Assembly (NCBI GenBank): GCA_034401795.1
Contig: CM067359.1
Location: forward strand, 144,156,233-144,220,232
Direction of reading: 5' to 3'
Length of the DNA stretch: 64,000 nucleotides
DNA from: Chaetoderma sp. LZ-2023a
Taxonomy: Eukaryota; Mollusca; Caudofoveata; Chaetodermatida; Chaetodermatidae
The notes under the pieces were generated by a model. It was not told where the DNA came from. It worked only from the letters and a program-made list of their open reading frames with translations, and made no database searches. The position numbers were made by a program, and so were the translations under genes. This document shows positions 29,517 through 41,310 of the stretch, one piece after another; position 1 is the stretch's first letter, and the number at the start of each line of letters is the position of its first letter.

Positions 29517-30690
29517 TAGCTCACCTGGCCAAGTAACCTTATGCCATGGCGGATGGCCATCTGTTGTCTGTTCAACTCTTTCTTTAAAAGCCTACTCTTC
29601 ATTAACCGCTTGAACGAGTTTAATCAAACTTGGCTGGAAGAATAGGTTCTTATAACGTGGGGGGGGGGGGGGGGTGCTTGTTATGAGCCTTTATCCAATA
29701 TGTATATTTATATATGTAAATTATGCATGCACAAAGACAGATATGGGACCCAAAGGAAGAGCAATCACTGAGCATGTGCAAAGATGGGGCCCAATGGAAG
29801 AACAATCACTGAGCATGTGCAGTGAGTGGGATCCAAAGCCGGGCCCAAATGCCTATAAATAGGGGACACAAACACATTGTCAGGCATCCGACTTTCGTCC
29901 TAAACCTTCAGGACAAGCGTCAGGTATACAAATCCAATGTCGTGCCTTTCCACGTTATAAATAATTGGCTGGAAGGATACTAGGCTGGTAGGTTTCAGAA
30001 CTTGTATACAGAATTTTGATTGGTCACCTTTTCTGGTGGCCATCTTAGGTTTTTTGGAAATTTTGGGAAATCAGTTAAAAGGCTACTACTCATTAACGAT
30101 TTCAAGCAAACATCACTGGAAGGACCCTAGGGCTGTGTGCTTCAGAGGTTTATGCAGAATTTGGATTGGTCAATTTGTTCGGTGTCATCTTAAATTTTTA
30201 AGCGCTACTCCTCATTAACTGCTTGGCTGATTTCAATCAGACTTGGTTGGAACGACCATTATGGTGGTAGGATTCAGAACATGTATACAGAATTTTGATT
30301 GGTTAATTTTTCCATTGGCTATCTTGGGCTTTCCTAAGTTTTGGAAATCATTTAAACGGCTACTCATTAACCGCTTGGCCAATTTCAACCAAACTTAGCT
30401 GGACGGACCCTTGTCTGGTACACTTCAGAACTTGTGTACAGAATTTTGACTGATTGATTTTTTTGGGTGGCCATCTTGGATTTTCCAGAAAATGGGAATT
30501 TGTTTAAGACGCTATTCCTCATTAACCCCATGGGCCATTTAAACCAAATTTGGCTGAAAGGATCCTATAGTGGTAGCCTCTAGAAATTCTATTCCCAATT
30601 TTGATAGGTCAATGTTTTGGTGGCCATCTTGTGACCTTGGTATAAAACTATTTTTTACAGTTAAATTTTTGGTTTAGCTCAACATAGCGT
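29517..30690. repeat. Helentron-like element with ~150-bp core repeats, 3' end missing
   Basis: Begins TTAGCTCACCTGG, as at 42822. Core units with TTGTATACAGAATTTTGATT near 30003, 30149, 30285 and 30432 alternate with GGTGGCCATCTTGG. A poly-G run (29660-29673) interrupts the start. The 3' hairpin terminus is not present. Confidence 0.6.
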
Positions 30691-31706
30691 CTTTTATCTC
30701 GCCAGGGCTTCGCCATAGGTAGCAACAGCACCCAGTCATAATAGTTTCAAAATATTCAATAGCTTACCTGTATAGTTTTCTGGAAATTAATAGTCAGGGA
30801 GTTCAGAGCTCGATCGATCCCAACATGAGCGAGTTCTGGGTGGAGCTTAGCTAGAGATGGGCGGGGCATAGCTAAAATGGAAATGTCCATTCGTACACTA
30901 GTGATGGAATTTTAGATTTTTGTGATGTAGCTGTACCGTGCTTCATTTTGATTCTGACCAGCTATCAAATCACATATTTGATTACTACATCAGATGCTTG
31001 AGTGACAGATCAGATCCCTTCATTATGGCTTGTTAAAAAAACCGGCGTATGTCTACATTTGCTTTAGGGTTTAGGCTTGACCCCTGTAATACCAGAAATT
31101 TATGAGCCAGCAAATACAAAGCCAGGAGAGGACGTCATTGCATAAATCTGCTAAGCGTGCTACGAGCTGTCCTCAAGAAAGCAGGGCTCGGTACACTCAA
31201 GTCAAGAATGGACCTAAGGAAGCTAAGGATTTCGGCTGAGAACAAGACACAGTGGGCAAAAGCGAAGAAGGACTGATTGCGGCTGTAGGATGTTTCTACT
31301 ACTACAGCTGCAGAATACAGTAATCATACATACTGGTACCAACATTGTCCCATTCCTTTTTAGGTAACCACTTCAGCACTAAAGACAGCGCTGGAAAATA
31401 GTGACGAATTAACTCTGCCAGGCGGGCTTATAACTGTGTTAATTGAAGCATGGAATATGCAAGGTATGTAACAAATAATTTTCAAATAGGTACTGGACTT
31501 ATGGGTCGTATTGACCATACATATACGTGTGATACTATGTCATTGTTTATGTTTATCAATCAAGGTTAATAAAGAATGAAATGTGTTTGAATTTGGGCGC
31601 TTGTCTTGAAGTCATTACCTTGTGCTGAGGTCAGCATGTGGCTTTGATTCAAGGTCACTAGCCAGTTACTTCATCATATGTTAGCAGGTCATGGAGGCAG
31701 TAGATA
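30691..31706. other. no gene seen; dispersed repeats
   Basis: 30700-30900 holds part of a palindromic repeat (AGCAACAGCACCCAGTC, TATTCAATAG) and GATGGGCGGGGCATAGCT words found again near 33090, 50090 and 56750. The rest has no ORF or domain. Confidence 0.4.
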
Positions 31707-31946
31707 TTAACCCTTTAACCGTCGAATTTGTTAGTGAAAATTTAAATTTTCCCATAGAAAATGTCCATTTGCAGACAAAGAGATGACTATTTTTGAAAAT
31801 TTACCGCTGGAATGACTGGCTCTGTTATTGAGCTCGTGAGTCATTCCAGTGGTAAATTTTCGAAAATTGTCTTAGTTTGCAAATCCGCATTTCTCAAGAC
31901 AACTGCAGAGGCTGGATTAAGGCCTCTTTAAGCATTAAAAGATTAA
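31707..31946. repeat. TTAA-bounded foldback MITE (best copy)
   Basis: Bounded by TTAA at 31707-31710 and 31943-31946. It is an imperfect palindrome centred near 31835: CTGGAATGACTGGCTC pairs with GAGTCATTCCAG, and the outer words TTTGCAGAC/TTTGCAAA continue outward. The TTAACCC start suggests piggyBac-type mobilisation, which is inferred from ends only. Confidence 0.65.
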
Positions 31947-32061
31947 CTGAAATCTAATTCTTATTGATTTCCTTTAAGTTGCACTCACCAATATGAGGAG
32001 TGTTATGATGACCCTGAAATCTTTAAAAGCCTCTGCCGAAGAAAAACATCTGGTAAGTGTA

Positions 32062-32282
32062 TTAAACCTTTAACATTCAAATTTCTTTTTGAAAAAATTG
32101 GATTTTCTCAGAATAAAAATTGTCCATTTGCAGATCAAGCATTCAAGCGAATATTTTTTTTAGTTTATCTCTTGTAATGACTGATTCAGTTATCATGCTA
32201 GTCATTCCTATGGTAAATGAAAAAAGTATGTCTTGGTCTACAAATGTAGATTTGTTAAGACCAGTGCTAGCTTGAGTGTTAA
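32062..32282. repeat. TTAA foldback MITE copy
   Basis: Same palindromic layout between TTAA at 32062-32065 and 32279-32282, more diverged. Confidence 0.55.
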
Positions 32283-32378
32283 CCATAGTCTCATCTGATG
32301 TCAAAAGTACTGTGTATTTTTAAGTGCCTGTTTAATTAATTATTGAATCTAATGGCTATTAGAAGGATCTATTTCTAG

Positions 32379-32782
32379 CTATGCACTGCCCATTTCTATC
32401 TATGGACCGCCCATATGTAGCTTCGCTCTGCCCATTTCTAGCTACGCTCTGCCGATTTCTATCTCCGCTCTGCCTAGTTCTAGCTATGCGCTGCCCATTT
32501 CTAGCTATGCGCTGCCCATTTATAGCTCCGCTCTGCCTAGTTCTAGCTATGCGCTGCCCATTTCTAGCTATGCACTGCCCATTTCTAGCTATGCTCTGCC
32601 CGTTTTCTAGCTATGCACTGCCCATTTCTAGCTCCGTTCTGCCCATTTCTAGTTATGCACTGCCCATTTATAGCTATGTTCTGCCGATTTCTAACTATTC
32701 ACTGCCCATTTCTAACTATGCGCTGCCCATTTCTAACTATGCGCTGCCCATTTATAGCTATGCAATGCCCATTTATAGCTAA
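32379..32782. repeat. 21-bp minisatellite
   Basis: About 19 units of the type CTATGCGCTGCCCATTTCTAG. Because 21 is a multiple of three, two frames stay open (7-residue periods such as ALPISSY). That is a by-product, not a gene. The unit resembles the GCCCATCTCTAGCTA words of the dispersed repeats around it. Confidence 0.85.
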
Positions 32783-33550
32783 CATCCGTCATTGTGCACC
32801 GATTTAATCTTGATTTTAACTCTGAACCATGAATTCCCAGAATCTCAATTTCACACTAACTATACAGATAACCTGTTGCATATTTTATAAGCTTATTTGA
32901 CTGGACGCTGTTGCTACCTATGGCACCAATAGATAGCTCCCAGTCGAATTAGTTACAAAATATTTTACAGAATATTTAGAAAATTATACATTCATCAAAG
33001 ACATACAACATACAATGAAGACGGACCTCGCATCATTTGATTGAGTGGTGATAGTTTTGAGTAAAATGGACTTTTCCAGTTTGTGCTAAGCCACACCCAC
33101 CTCTAGCTAAGATCCACCCACATCTCACTCGTGTTGGGATCGATAGATCCCTGAACTCCCTGACTATCCATTTCTAAAAAACTATACTGATAAGCTATTA
33201 AATATTTGGAAACTAATTTGACTTGGTGCTGTTGCTGCCTATGGCAACAGTGCCCAGTCAAATTAGTTTCCATATATTCAACAGAATCTTTATTAAATAG
33301 TAAAGACATACAATTCGTACAACAACGCACATTCCGTCTTCAATTATGCATTCGTGACGTACTTATCTATGTCATTCATGACATCATTAATTATGATGTC
33401 ACTCTACACATCAATTAGTTAATTATGATGTCACATGATAGATGGATAGAGCGGAAAGGTCTAATTGTCATTGAAATGTTAACTTGATCAAACGAAACTG
33501 ATTAGCCTGTTTGGAGTTAAGACTGAGCATCTTTTTGGATGTTATTTCAT
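32783..33550. repeat. palindromic ~90-bp dispersed repeats, no gene
   Basis: 33205-33290 is a near-perfect palindrome (GAAACTAATTTGACTTGG ... CAGTCAAATTAGTTTC around GCTGCCTATGGCAAC). Half copies lie at 32880-32960. Similar palindromes occur near 50185-50260, 54860-54950, 55190-55260, 55385-55495, 56870-56970 and 58405-58480. Confidence 0.6.
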
Positions 33551-33557
33551 TGGGATT

Positions 33558-33645
33558 TGTGCTGTGTGTCTACGTGTGTGCGCGTGCGTGCGTGCGTTCG
33601 TGTGTGTGTGTGCACGCGCGCGTGAGTGTGCGCGTGTATGTGTAT
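33558..33645. repeat. (GT/GC)n-rich simple repeat
   Basis: Alternating purine-pyrimidine tract of GTGTGTGCGCGTGCGTGC type, a possible Z-DNA former, about 115 bp left of the D3 insertion point. Confidence 0.8.
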
Positions 33646-33759
33646 CCAAAGCTGTATCTGAAAACTACTGATCTGATTAGTCCCCCGACATCGTCCATGG
33701 GGACTATAGAAATGGGTTCTGTCTGCCCGTCCACATTTAGTTTCTGTTCGATAACTTCA

Positions 33760-34047
33760 GTTGTTATTACACCACAAAAACATCCATTACCGTTCAATCA
33801 CTACTTGCTAAATCAAATATCAGCATTTAGCTATCAGAATAAAATTTTTATACTCGCTTACATACTCCCTAATGCCAATACCATCACCATGTGGACCCTC
33901 AACCAGGCTTCTGGTAGAGGGACCCCCTGCATTAGCCGTACAATAGACTGGCACCAGTCTGTACACACTCCTTGGTGATGCCTGTCACTAAGCACGCTCG
34001 CGCATGCGCAGTAGGTCCCAAATGTGAAAACTGATCCACTTTTCAAA
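33760..34047 (+). repeat. D3 left inverted terminal repeat
   Basis: 33783-34047 is the inverted counterpart of about 40998-41246, with shared blocks such as CCGTTCAATCACTACTTGCT and TTTTTATACTCGCTTACATA. The outermost 23 bp are specific to the left end and reappear, inverted, at 40826-40849. Confidence 0.85.
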
Positions 34048-34572
34048 TATTTTGCTATCAGTACAGTTTGCCTGCTATCAATCTGATATAAAAGTTTTAG
34101 CTTTGCTACTGAAAGTTTTCAGTTATTACTATATTTGACACGAATTATGCCTACCATGAAACCAATCCTTCCTAAGTTATGTTTAACCTTTATATCATGG
34201 TGTTTTAGGTGTTTGTAACTCTAGTTTTTGAGTTACCAGTTTTCGTGTCACTACTCCCGTTTTCGAGGTTAGAGTAACCAGGCCTATTATATACCATCAA
34301 GAGTACCATGTTATAAAATAGCCAGTACCACTCCTATTAACGTAGTTCCTTGTGCCCTCAAACATCATCACTTAGGAATCATTATGATTCCTTTCTTCAG
34401 GCACTTTCTTAAGTACGCCTATAACGTATTCTCATCAAAGCTAGCTGCTTTATTTCTTATCATTTCTTATTTTTCAAAGGAAGTGTCCTTAACTTCTGAG
34501 AAAGTAAAATGTACGTCAATCAAGTGTGATCGTTTTTCACGCTAAGGACTATGCGGGCCACGTTTACCTGAG
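34048..34572 (+). other. D3 5' untranslated region
   Basis: No ORF. Contains ATATAAAA-like strings near 34088. Presumed leader of the D3 transcript. Confidence 0.35.
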
Positions 34573-35440
34573 GTGTACCTCCTGCTCCCCTCAAAAAAAA
34601 AAAAAAATGTGGGATTTGTAAGGGTTGGCCATTGGTCTTATCTGAATCGTTCTTCAAAGATTTTGTCATTAAGCCTGCGCAAGTGGGCTAAGCCGGTTTC
34701 CTTGACATCTAGGCAACAGATCAAGTCTCCAAAAGGTAAATCCGGCGACTCGAGAAAGAAGCCTGGTAAGTCATCCTCTGGTAGGAGCCAGGCCAAAGAC
34801 CATGTTAGTCTTGAGGATCAACATAATCCTCAAGAGATGGCATCGGTGGCGGAAGCTTCCGATTTGTCATCACATGCAAAAGTTCGTTTCTCAGTGATAA
34901 ACCGATTGCCAGGAATGTTTTAGGATCGCCGATCGCCTCTGCTCCTGGCTTGTCCGGGCAAGCGGGTTTGCTGTCCGGATTGTCTTCTGGTTTCACCGGG
35001 CATCCGGAAATGAGCACCGTGATTGTTTCTGGCTTGGCTGAACATCCGGTGACTCATGATAATCTTGCTTTTTCGTCAACTTCCGCCGTTTCTGGCTATA
35101 GAGTTCAGATTCCGGTAGGAAAAATGTGGCATTGCATCATCCGTCTACTTCCGTTTCCGGTTTTTCAGCTTCCTCTTCCGGTAGTAGTGTTGCTACTTCC
35201 GGTAGGAAGAATGCTTATCTGGGTCTGTTGGACCTGGCATTGCATCATTCATCTATTTCCGTTTCCGGTTTTTCAGCTTCCTATTCCGGTAGTAGTGTTG
35301 CTACTTCCGGTAGGAAGAATGCTTATCTGGGTCTGTTAGACCGGGCATTGCATCATTCATCTATATCCGTTTCCGGTTCAGCTTCCTCTTCCGGTAATTC
35401 TGTACATCCGGGTTGTAGGATCTTGATCAGTTTCCGGTAG
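34573..35440 (+). pseudogene. D3 gag-like region with 36-residue repeats
   Basis: 34573-34923 is open for 116 codons with a Lys/Ser-rich segment (KSPKGKSGDSRKKPGKSSSG), a composition common in DIRS ORF1 proteins. After a stop, other frames (34950-35440) carry a tandem repeat of 108 bp = 36 residues, with units starting near 35151, 35259 and 35367. The repeat contains SSGSSVATSGRKNAYLGLLD and ALHHSSISVSGF. The exact 3n period and the Ser/Gly bias suggest it was once translated. No zinc knuckle was seen. Assignment as gag is positional. Confidence 0.5.
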
Positions 35441-38400
35441 TCTACTGCCGGTTACGCATTTCCGTTTTCCTTTTTTCCCACATCCGGATTTCGTACAGCC
35501 GGGGATAAGGTCATTTCCGGTTTTCATGGATCTTTCTAGTGTTCTAGGATTAGCTTCCGGGTCTGTCTTCCTGTTTTGGATTTCAGGTGATAGAGAACTT
35601 CCTGGGGTTCCAGTTTTGTTCTTCAAGTCCGGTTTACATGTTCGCTTTCCTAGAATCTTGTCATATTCTTGCCTAAGATTTAGTCATATTTCCGTATTTG
35701 TTTAATACTGGGAATGTTGAATGGCTGGAAATATTCATACCGAGTCATTGCCAGTCTCTCTTGGAATTGTAGTCTATTGAGACATTTATTCGTTTATCAG
35801 TGACAATTTTCAACGTAATTAAAGACTCTTCTGACTGGTTGCCGTAGGGTTTTTTTGTTACAGGTTATTTTATTTGCGCATATCATCAGCCGATAAGTCA
35901 ATCTATTCTACGCATTATCTCGAGATACGATTTTTACTTAAATCCAACTTTAGATGGCCAGTTGTCTTCGGGCCAGTCAGCCCTTTTTTCACGCTCCTTT
36001 TACCTCTTATGTCGGCAGGTTGACATATTTATTTTAACCAAAGGGAGTGAATTTGTATAGGGAAAACCCTGATCTGGCGTAAATCGTAGTCTAGTTTTGT
36101 CAGTCGCTGAAAAGAATTAGATTCAGTAAAGGTTTCATAGGGATCAGTATGACTAAAAGATTAATGTCTACAAGAACAATAGTCGCTTAGAAAAGATAAT
36201 CAAGCGGATAAGAGGGCAGGAAGAAGGAATGTAAGCCGAATTCTTCTGCGTTGACAAAGTTTCGGTGAGTTCGTTTTGTTTTCATTTTTCTCTCAGATTT
36301 TTGGTTGTTTTCCCTTTTCTAGCGTAATTTTTGCTCTATTTTGACTGGGTTGCTGCAGGCCTCCGGACGGTGGTTTTGGTGGGCGAGGACTCGGGATTTG
36401 CTGGTTTTGTTTGGGAGCAGTCTGGCTGAGGGTTGTTGGTGAAGCGAATTCCAGTCGAGTCGGTCCAATTGCCAACCCGGCCTACTTAAATTAGTCGGAT
36501 CGGCCTAGGATAAAAAGTCATGTCGGCCCGATTTAATGGTCAAATAGGCCTAGGAATGCAATCAACTGGCTTCTTTCTTCTTCTTTTCGATCGCTGGTAT
36601 CACACTTGGAGAGCCGTTCTCAAGATGGAATCTTTTTACCTGGCTGGAAGCATGGAATAATTGGGAATCTCATATTTCTATATCCTTGATTCGGAACTTT
36701 TCTTCAAAAATTGATGATATGGAAATATGAGATCCCTCTTATACCAGTCGTATTATACCAGCATTAGTCGTCTGTTGGTGGATCTAATAATATTTATTGG
36801 CATTTGCGTCTCTTTATTAAAAGACGGTCAGAATTATTAGTGTCTATTATTTTCACTAACGCGCAACTATTTTACATAAGACGTAGACAATCTTTATCCT
36901 AAAAGCACTATCTTTTTAAGACGATGGCGATCTTAAGATATTACCGAGATTTCCGTGTATGACATGGTATACAGATTATCGTGTGTAGTAGCTACCATAG
37001 AAGTCTAGGTAGGCCTGCTACACTCGATAATCTTTATCCTATTTAAGCGTACTGGTTAGCCCAATAATATCGCTATAGCTATGTTCATATGTACAGTTAA
37101 ATGCGCAGTGTCGGTTCGGCCTAATAGTGCACCAATAGGTATATACATGTGTGCGCATATGTGCATTCGTATGTGGTTATGGGTGATACTGTAGGGTCAA
37201 CTCGACCCAAGGGTATATTCGCACATGTTAGGCATAAACATAGGTCGAGTTGGAACTAGGCCGAGTTGAGGGTGGGCTGGGGTGTATTTGGGCCGAGTTG
37301 ACTGGATGCCGGTGAAGCCACTGGCAACTTTCGGTCGGATTGTTCCCGGACTGTTCGGTGTGTCTTGGGTTTTTTGCTCGTTGAAGTTGTTGTCTGGGGG
37401 CTGGCGACGGGCCGGTTGGAGTGGGGTGGGGGTTGCGCTGGAGGGGTGGAGGAATGGCTGAGAATCTGGATTTAAGCAGCCACCAACAATTTTCGGTCAA
37501 AATGTTTTCAAAATATTTTGCAGGTCCAGAGATATTACAGTTGTAATATGTTGTCTGCAAAATTCAGTATCCAGACAGTTAATATAAAGTATCAGTGTTC
37601 AATCTTTCCTTTTATCGGGATTTCTAACACAATGTCATTTGTTATTACAAAGATGAAATTATTGATTCTAAGACTATAAATATAAGAATCAATAAATATA
37701 TACAAAATCTTTTAAGTTTTCTGCCTCTGGGCATAAATATCGAATGGTTTAGGATATCTAATTGATCAGTATGCCTAAGCCAAGTCTTGAAGCTGGCTTG
37801 TTTTTCCTATGTCGTTGATTTAAATATAGGACACAGTTTTGCAATCATTATAGGATCCTGTCACGTTCAGGCTGATGATTTTCCAGTGATTGCAGTCTAA
37901 TACTTCAGTGTAGAAGAAGTGAGTGCAATCTTGGGAGTTAGTCGACCTTAGGTATATATATATATAAAACCCTGTGACTTGAAGAATGAGTCTAGGTCGT
38001 TTTTGTATGTGTTTTATGTTGGCGCGTTAATTGCTTCTGTTGGTAAAGGATTCCATACATTAACACTATTTGTAAGAAGATAGATCAAGTATTATTTGAC
38101 AAGATGATCTGTCAAGCCCGAGTGGCTAGGCAACCGGTGATGTATTCAATAACAATTTTCTAGTTAAATCTGCTCCATTATTATACGATTTTTAAATTAG
38201 ATAGTCAAATGTTTGCCATAGTTCTCTTAACAGGACCTTGTCATGCGTTCTATTCGTAGAATTGTGATGATGTCATCACAAGTAAGTTTCCCTTATTTCA
38301 TCTTTTTGAGTGGTGGTTTGGGAAACCGTAATTTCTTTTCTTCATTTTATCTTGCTAAATTCTGTCATGATCTGAGGTTTTCGAATTCCAGTCGGGATTA

Positions 38401-39134
38401 TTGCAGATCTCAGGTACAGGATTTGGCTATATCTTGACTCTAAGCACTCCCTTAGGCTTACTATGGGTTTTTTGATTTCCCACGATATCTGGTTAAATCT
38501 CTATAAATAAAATTATCTATAGTTTTTGCAGAGTCTAGCTTTTTAATAAGTTAAGCTATACTGATATGAGACTTTTCTCCATTCAGAGTAAGCGGTATTA
38601 TTAAAATATCCATAATAAACATGAGTTACCTCTTTAGTGAGGGCTAAGCAATAAGGATATAGCCCAGGATTTTGGTTGGAGCATCATGGCAGATGTAATC
38701 TATGTGTTTTCTATAAGCAGTCCTCTTTAGCATATAGTAAGTTTGCCACATCTTTAAGGGCGGCCCTTATCAAAAGGGCCAGATATTCTTGGATTTAGAA
38801 CCCTTCTCTGCAGTCTCCTCCCAAATGGTCTTCTGTTCCTCTAATCAGAAGCTATTAGCTTTAGAGGGGTTGTTGTCTTCTAGGCTCGTCAAGGAGTCTA
38901 AGAAGAGGCTCTTCTTTGGAAAGTAAATCCAGGCTTCTGTTCTGGGTTGGATTGTCTGATAGGCATCTAAATCTCGATTCGTTCAGTCATTGCCATGGGG
39001 TTTTCTTTCATTTTTAGAAGGAGGATCGAGTTTTTCTTGAGATGTCACTAGGTCCAATCTGTTTGCGACATGTCTGATTGGCCAGATTTTATCTTTCATG
39101 TCTCCCTTTTCGGACAGTCAGGTTACGGGTCTAG
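35441..39134 (+). other. D3 interior without readable RT
   Basis: About 3.7 kb where RT should lie. I see no RT motif in any frame. 36290-36480 and 37200-37510 have G-rich, purine-biased sequence with ORFs of no known domain. Either RT was deleted and replaced by unrelated insertions, or it has decayed beyond reading by eye. Confidence 0.4.
36571..36629 (-). mobile_element. LINE 3'-tail fragment
   Basis: About 59 bp identical in layout to the 3' end of the LINE at 46137-50036: on the minus strand CTCCAAGTGTGATACCAGCG, then ATCGAAAAGAAGAAGAAAG. This is an extremely 5'-truncated insertion into D3. A clear target duplication was not found. Confidence 0.75.
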
Positions 39135-39719
39135 TTCTCGATTCGATCGGACAATTCGACAGCAGTCTCTTATAGCAACAGGCAGGGGGGCACAAAGTCG
39201 TCTCTCCTGTTCTTGGAAGTATGGAACCTCCTCATGTGGTGTCGCATGAATATAAATTTTCGAGTGTCCACTCATGTCCCAGGCTGTCTGAGTTTTCTTG
39301 CGGACCAATTGTCTCGGGCGTGGGCTGTGGACGCCCTGTCTCAGTCCTGGTCAGGAATCTTCGCTTATGCGTTCCCTCCCACAATCCTGATTTCTTTTGG
39401 TTCTGAAGAAAGTCAGGGACCAGATCTGCGAGATCTTGTTAATAGTTCCCTTTTGGCCAATAAGGATCTGGTTTGTAGACCTTCTCGATCTTCTAGTACC
39501 TACCATCATCCAAACCCAGGAATCTTAAGTCTGTGCGTTTGGAGTATATCGAGTGCTCGATCCTTGAGAATAAAGTTTCTACAAGATCTCAGGAAATCTT
39601 CGATTCTGCCAGGAGGGAGTCGTCTCGAAGAGTTTACAAGGGTCGGCTTAAGATTTTTGGAGAATGGTGTTCAGATCAAGGTCTCGTGCCTGATTCTGTT
39701 TCTATTTCCCAGATGTTAG
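39135..39719 (+). pseudogene. D3 RNase H end joined to post-RNase H domain
   Basis: Open frame with RSDNSTAVSYSNRQGGTKS (third acidic motif), STHVPGCLSFLADQLSR (last motif), then immediately AWAVDALSQSWSGIFAYAFP. Compared with D1, about 50 residues between the two parts are missing, so this copy has an internal deletion. The first RNase H Asp and Glu motifs upstream are not readable. Confidence 0.75.
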
Positions 39720-40470
39720 ACTCTTTATCTTATCTGTTCGACTCTTTACATCTGTCTGCTAACACTAAGAGGATATAGATTTTCTTTTGCATCTTCTCTT
39801 CCTGGTTTGTTGAACACTGAAGTTGAAGATACTATGGTTCTAAATCTTGATCAGAGGGTTAGGTAATATTCGTCCTCCAGGTGTTAAACCTTTGCCTTCC
39901 TGGAACTTGGCTCTGGTTCTTCAGGTTCTTGGGCAGGTCATCATTTCCAACCTATCTCTACGATTAGCTTGAATCTTTTAACTTTTAAGACTGTTTTTCT
40001 AATTGCATCTGCTTCTGCTAGAAGACGATCCGAAATCCATGTTTTCTCCGCTGAAAAGGATAGGTTTATCGAATCTGGGGACGGTCTGGTCTTATATCCT
40101 TGAAAGGAATTTTTGTCAAAGACTCAATCAATCCGTTATCCAGCTACGCCGATTATTTTACAATCTTTAACCTCCTTTTCTCCGGCTGACAGATTTTGGT
40201 GTCCTGTCAGAGCTCCAAAAGTTTATAAGCGTCGTTCTGATTTTTAGAGATCCGATCTGTCCCTTTTCTGGGTTCCGTATGAAGAGGGGTTGGCCAGTCC
40301 AGTCTCTAGGGCATCTATTCCCAGATGGATTTGTGAGACCATTCACATTAAAGCTCATGTCATTAGAGGGATGGCTTCCTCTTTTGCCCTTTTTGCTGGC
40401 TCTTCTGTAGACGAAGTTAGGCAAGTTACAGGATGGAAATCCGAGTCTACTTTTACTACTTTTTATTGAA
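39533..40470 (+). pseudogene. D3 tyrosine recombinase
   Basis: The N-terminal binding domain is in frame at 39533-39778 (SARRESSRRVYKGRLKIFGE, SISQMLDSLSYLFDSL) and ends at a TAG. The catalytic part is recognisable in shifted frames: SARRRSEIHVFS (Arg), KAHVIRGMAS (H-x-x-R), GWKSESTFTTFY (Trp at the His position and nucleophilic Tyr). Several stops (near 39776, 40103, 40245) and shifts make it non-functional. The motif order equals D1 and D2. Confidence 0.82.
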
Positions 40471-40796
40471 AAAGACCAGAGCACAGCAGCTTCCTTGTTT
40501 AGGAACTTTATGATTTTAACTAAAAAGGCTGAAGACCATTTACCAAGGACATCCCACCATTTTCGTTAGGACCGTGCGTCTGCATGTAATGGTGTGAGTT
40601 GTTCTTTGGTTTTTATTTATATCTTTAAGTTTAAAGAAATCCTTGTTTGATAATCACTGTGTGATTGATTAAGATGCACCATTATGTTATGTTATTAACA
40701 TTTGGTTATCTTTTGTTTGATTTTTATCCTTGCTTATGGATTCTCAAATCTCCTCCCACCAAAGTTTCGTAGTGGGGCACTGACCAAATCTACGGG

Positions 40797-40929
40797 TTTA
40801 GCAAGTAGTGATTGAACGGTAATGGATGTTTTTGTGGTGTAATAACAACCCCCAACAGACCCCCCTTTAGTGGGTTGGTATGTAGTTTTATTAACCACTA
40901 TAAAAACATACTTACCGTTCAATCACTAC
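40797..40929 (+). repeat. D3 internal complementary region
   Basis: 40797-40849 is the exact reverse complement of the left end 33760-33812. 40847-40929 is the reverse complement of the right end 41228-41310 with one mismatch. The two halves overlap in a single AAC (40847-40849). That matches the DIRS model, in which a circle junction keeps one copy of the trinucleotide found at both termini. Confidence 0.92.
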
Positions 40930-40997
40930 GACCCGGCCTCAGCCACCCCGCTGGGTATTGATTTGAGAATCTATTCTGGATATATGGCACTTAAATT

Positions 40998-41310
40998 TTG
41001 AAAAGTGAATCAGTTTTCACATTTGGGACCTACTGCGCATGCGCGAGCGTGCTTGGTGACAGGCGTCACCAAGGAGTGGGTACAGACTGGTGCCAGTCTA
41101 ATGTAAGGCTAATGCTACCAGAAGCCTGGTTGAGGGTCCACATGGTGATGGTATTGGCATTAGGGAGTATGTAAGCGAGTATAAAAATTTTATTCTGATA
41201 GCTAAATGCAGATATTTGATTTAGCAAGTAGTGATTGAACGGTAAGTATGTTTTTATAGTGGTTAATAAAACTACAGACCAACCCACTAAAGGGGGGTCT
41301 GTTGGGGGTT
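40998..41310 (+). repeat. D3 right inverted terminal repeat
   Basis: Inverted copy of the left repeat plus an extension (41247-41310) found only at the right end and, inverted, in the internal complementary region. Confidence 0.88.

Larger units (their letters stand above)
33760..41310 (+). mobile_element. DIRS-like retrotransposon D3, both termini present
   Basis: Both inverted terminal repeats and the internal complementary region are present, so the ends can be fixed to the base: GTT at 33760-33762 and GTT at 41308-41310, with no target duplication. Coding parts in order: a gag-like region (34573-35440), a long stretch without readable RT, RNase H (39135 on) and tyrosine recombinase (39533-40470). 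It holds a LINE tail fragment (36571-36629). Total 7551 bp. It is structurally complete at its ends but coding-dead. Confidence 0.88.

Noticed and set aside
32381..32782. 133-codon ORF with 7-residue repeats
   Set aside because: It is produced by a 21-bp minisatellite whose period is a multiple of three. A second frame is open for the same reason, and no start context or domain supports it.
33511..33978. 155-codon ORF left of D3
   Set aside because: It runs across the (GT)n tract, the D3 insertion point and the D3 terminal repeat, i.e. across an element boundary.
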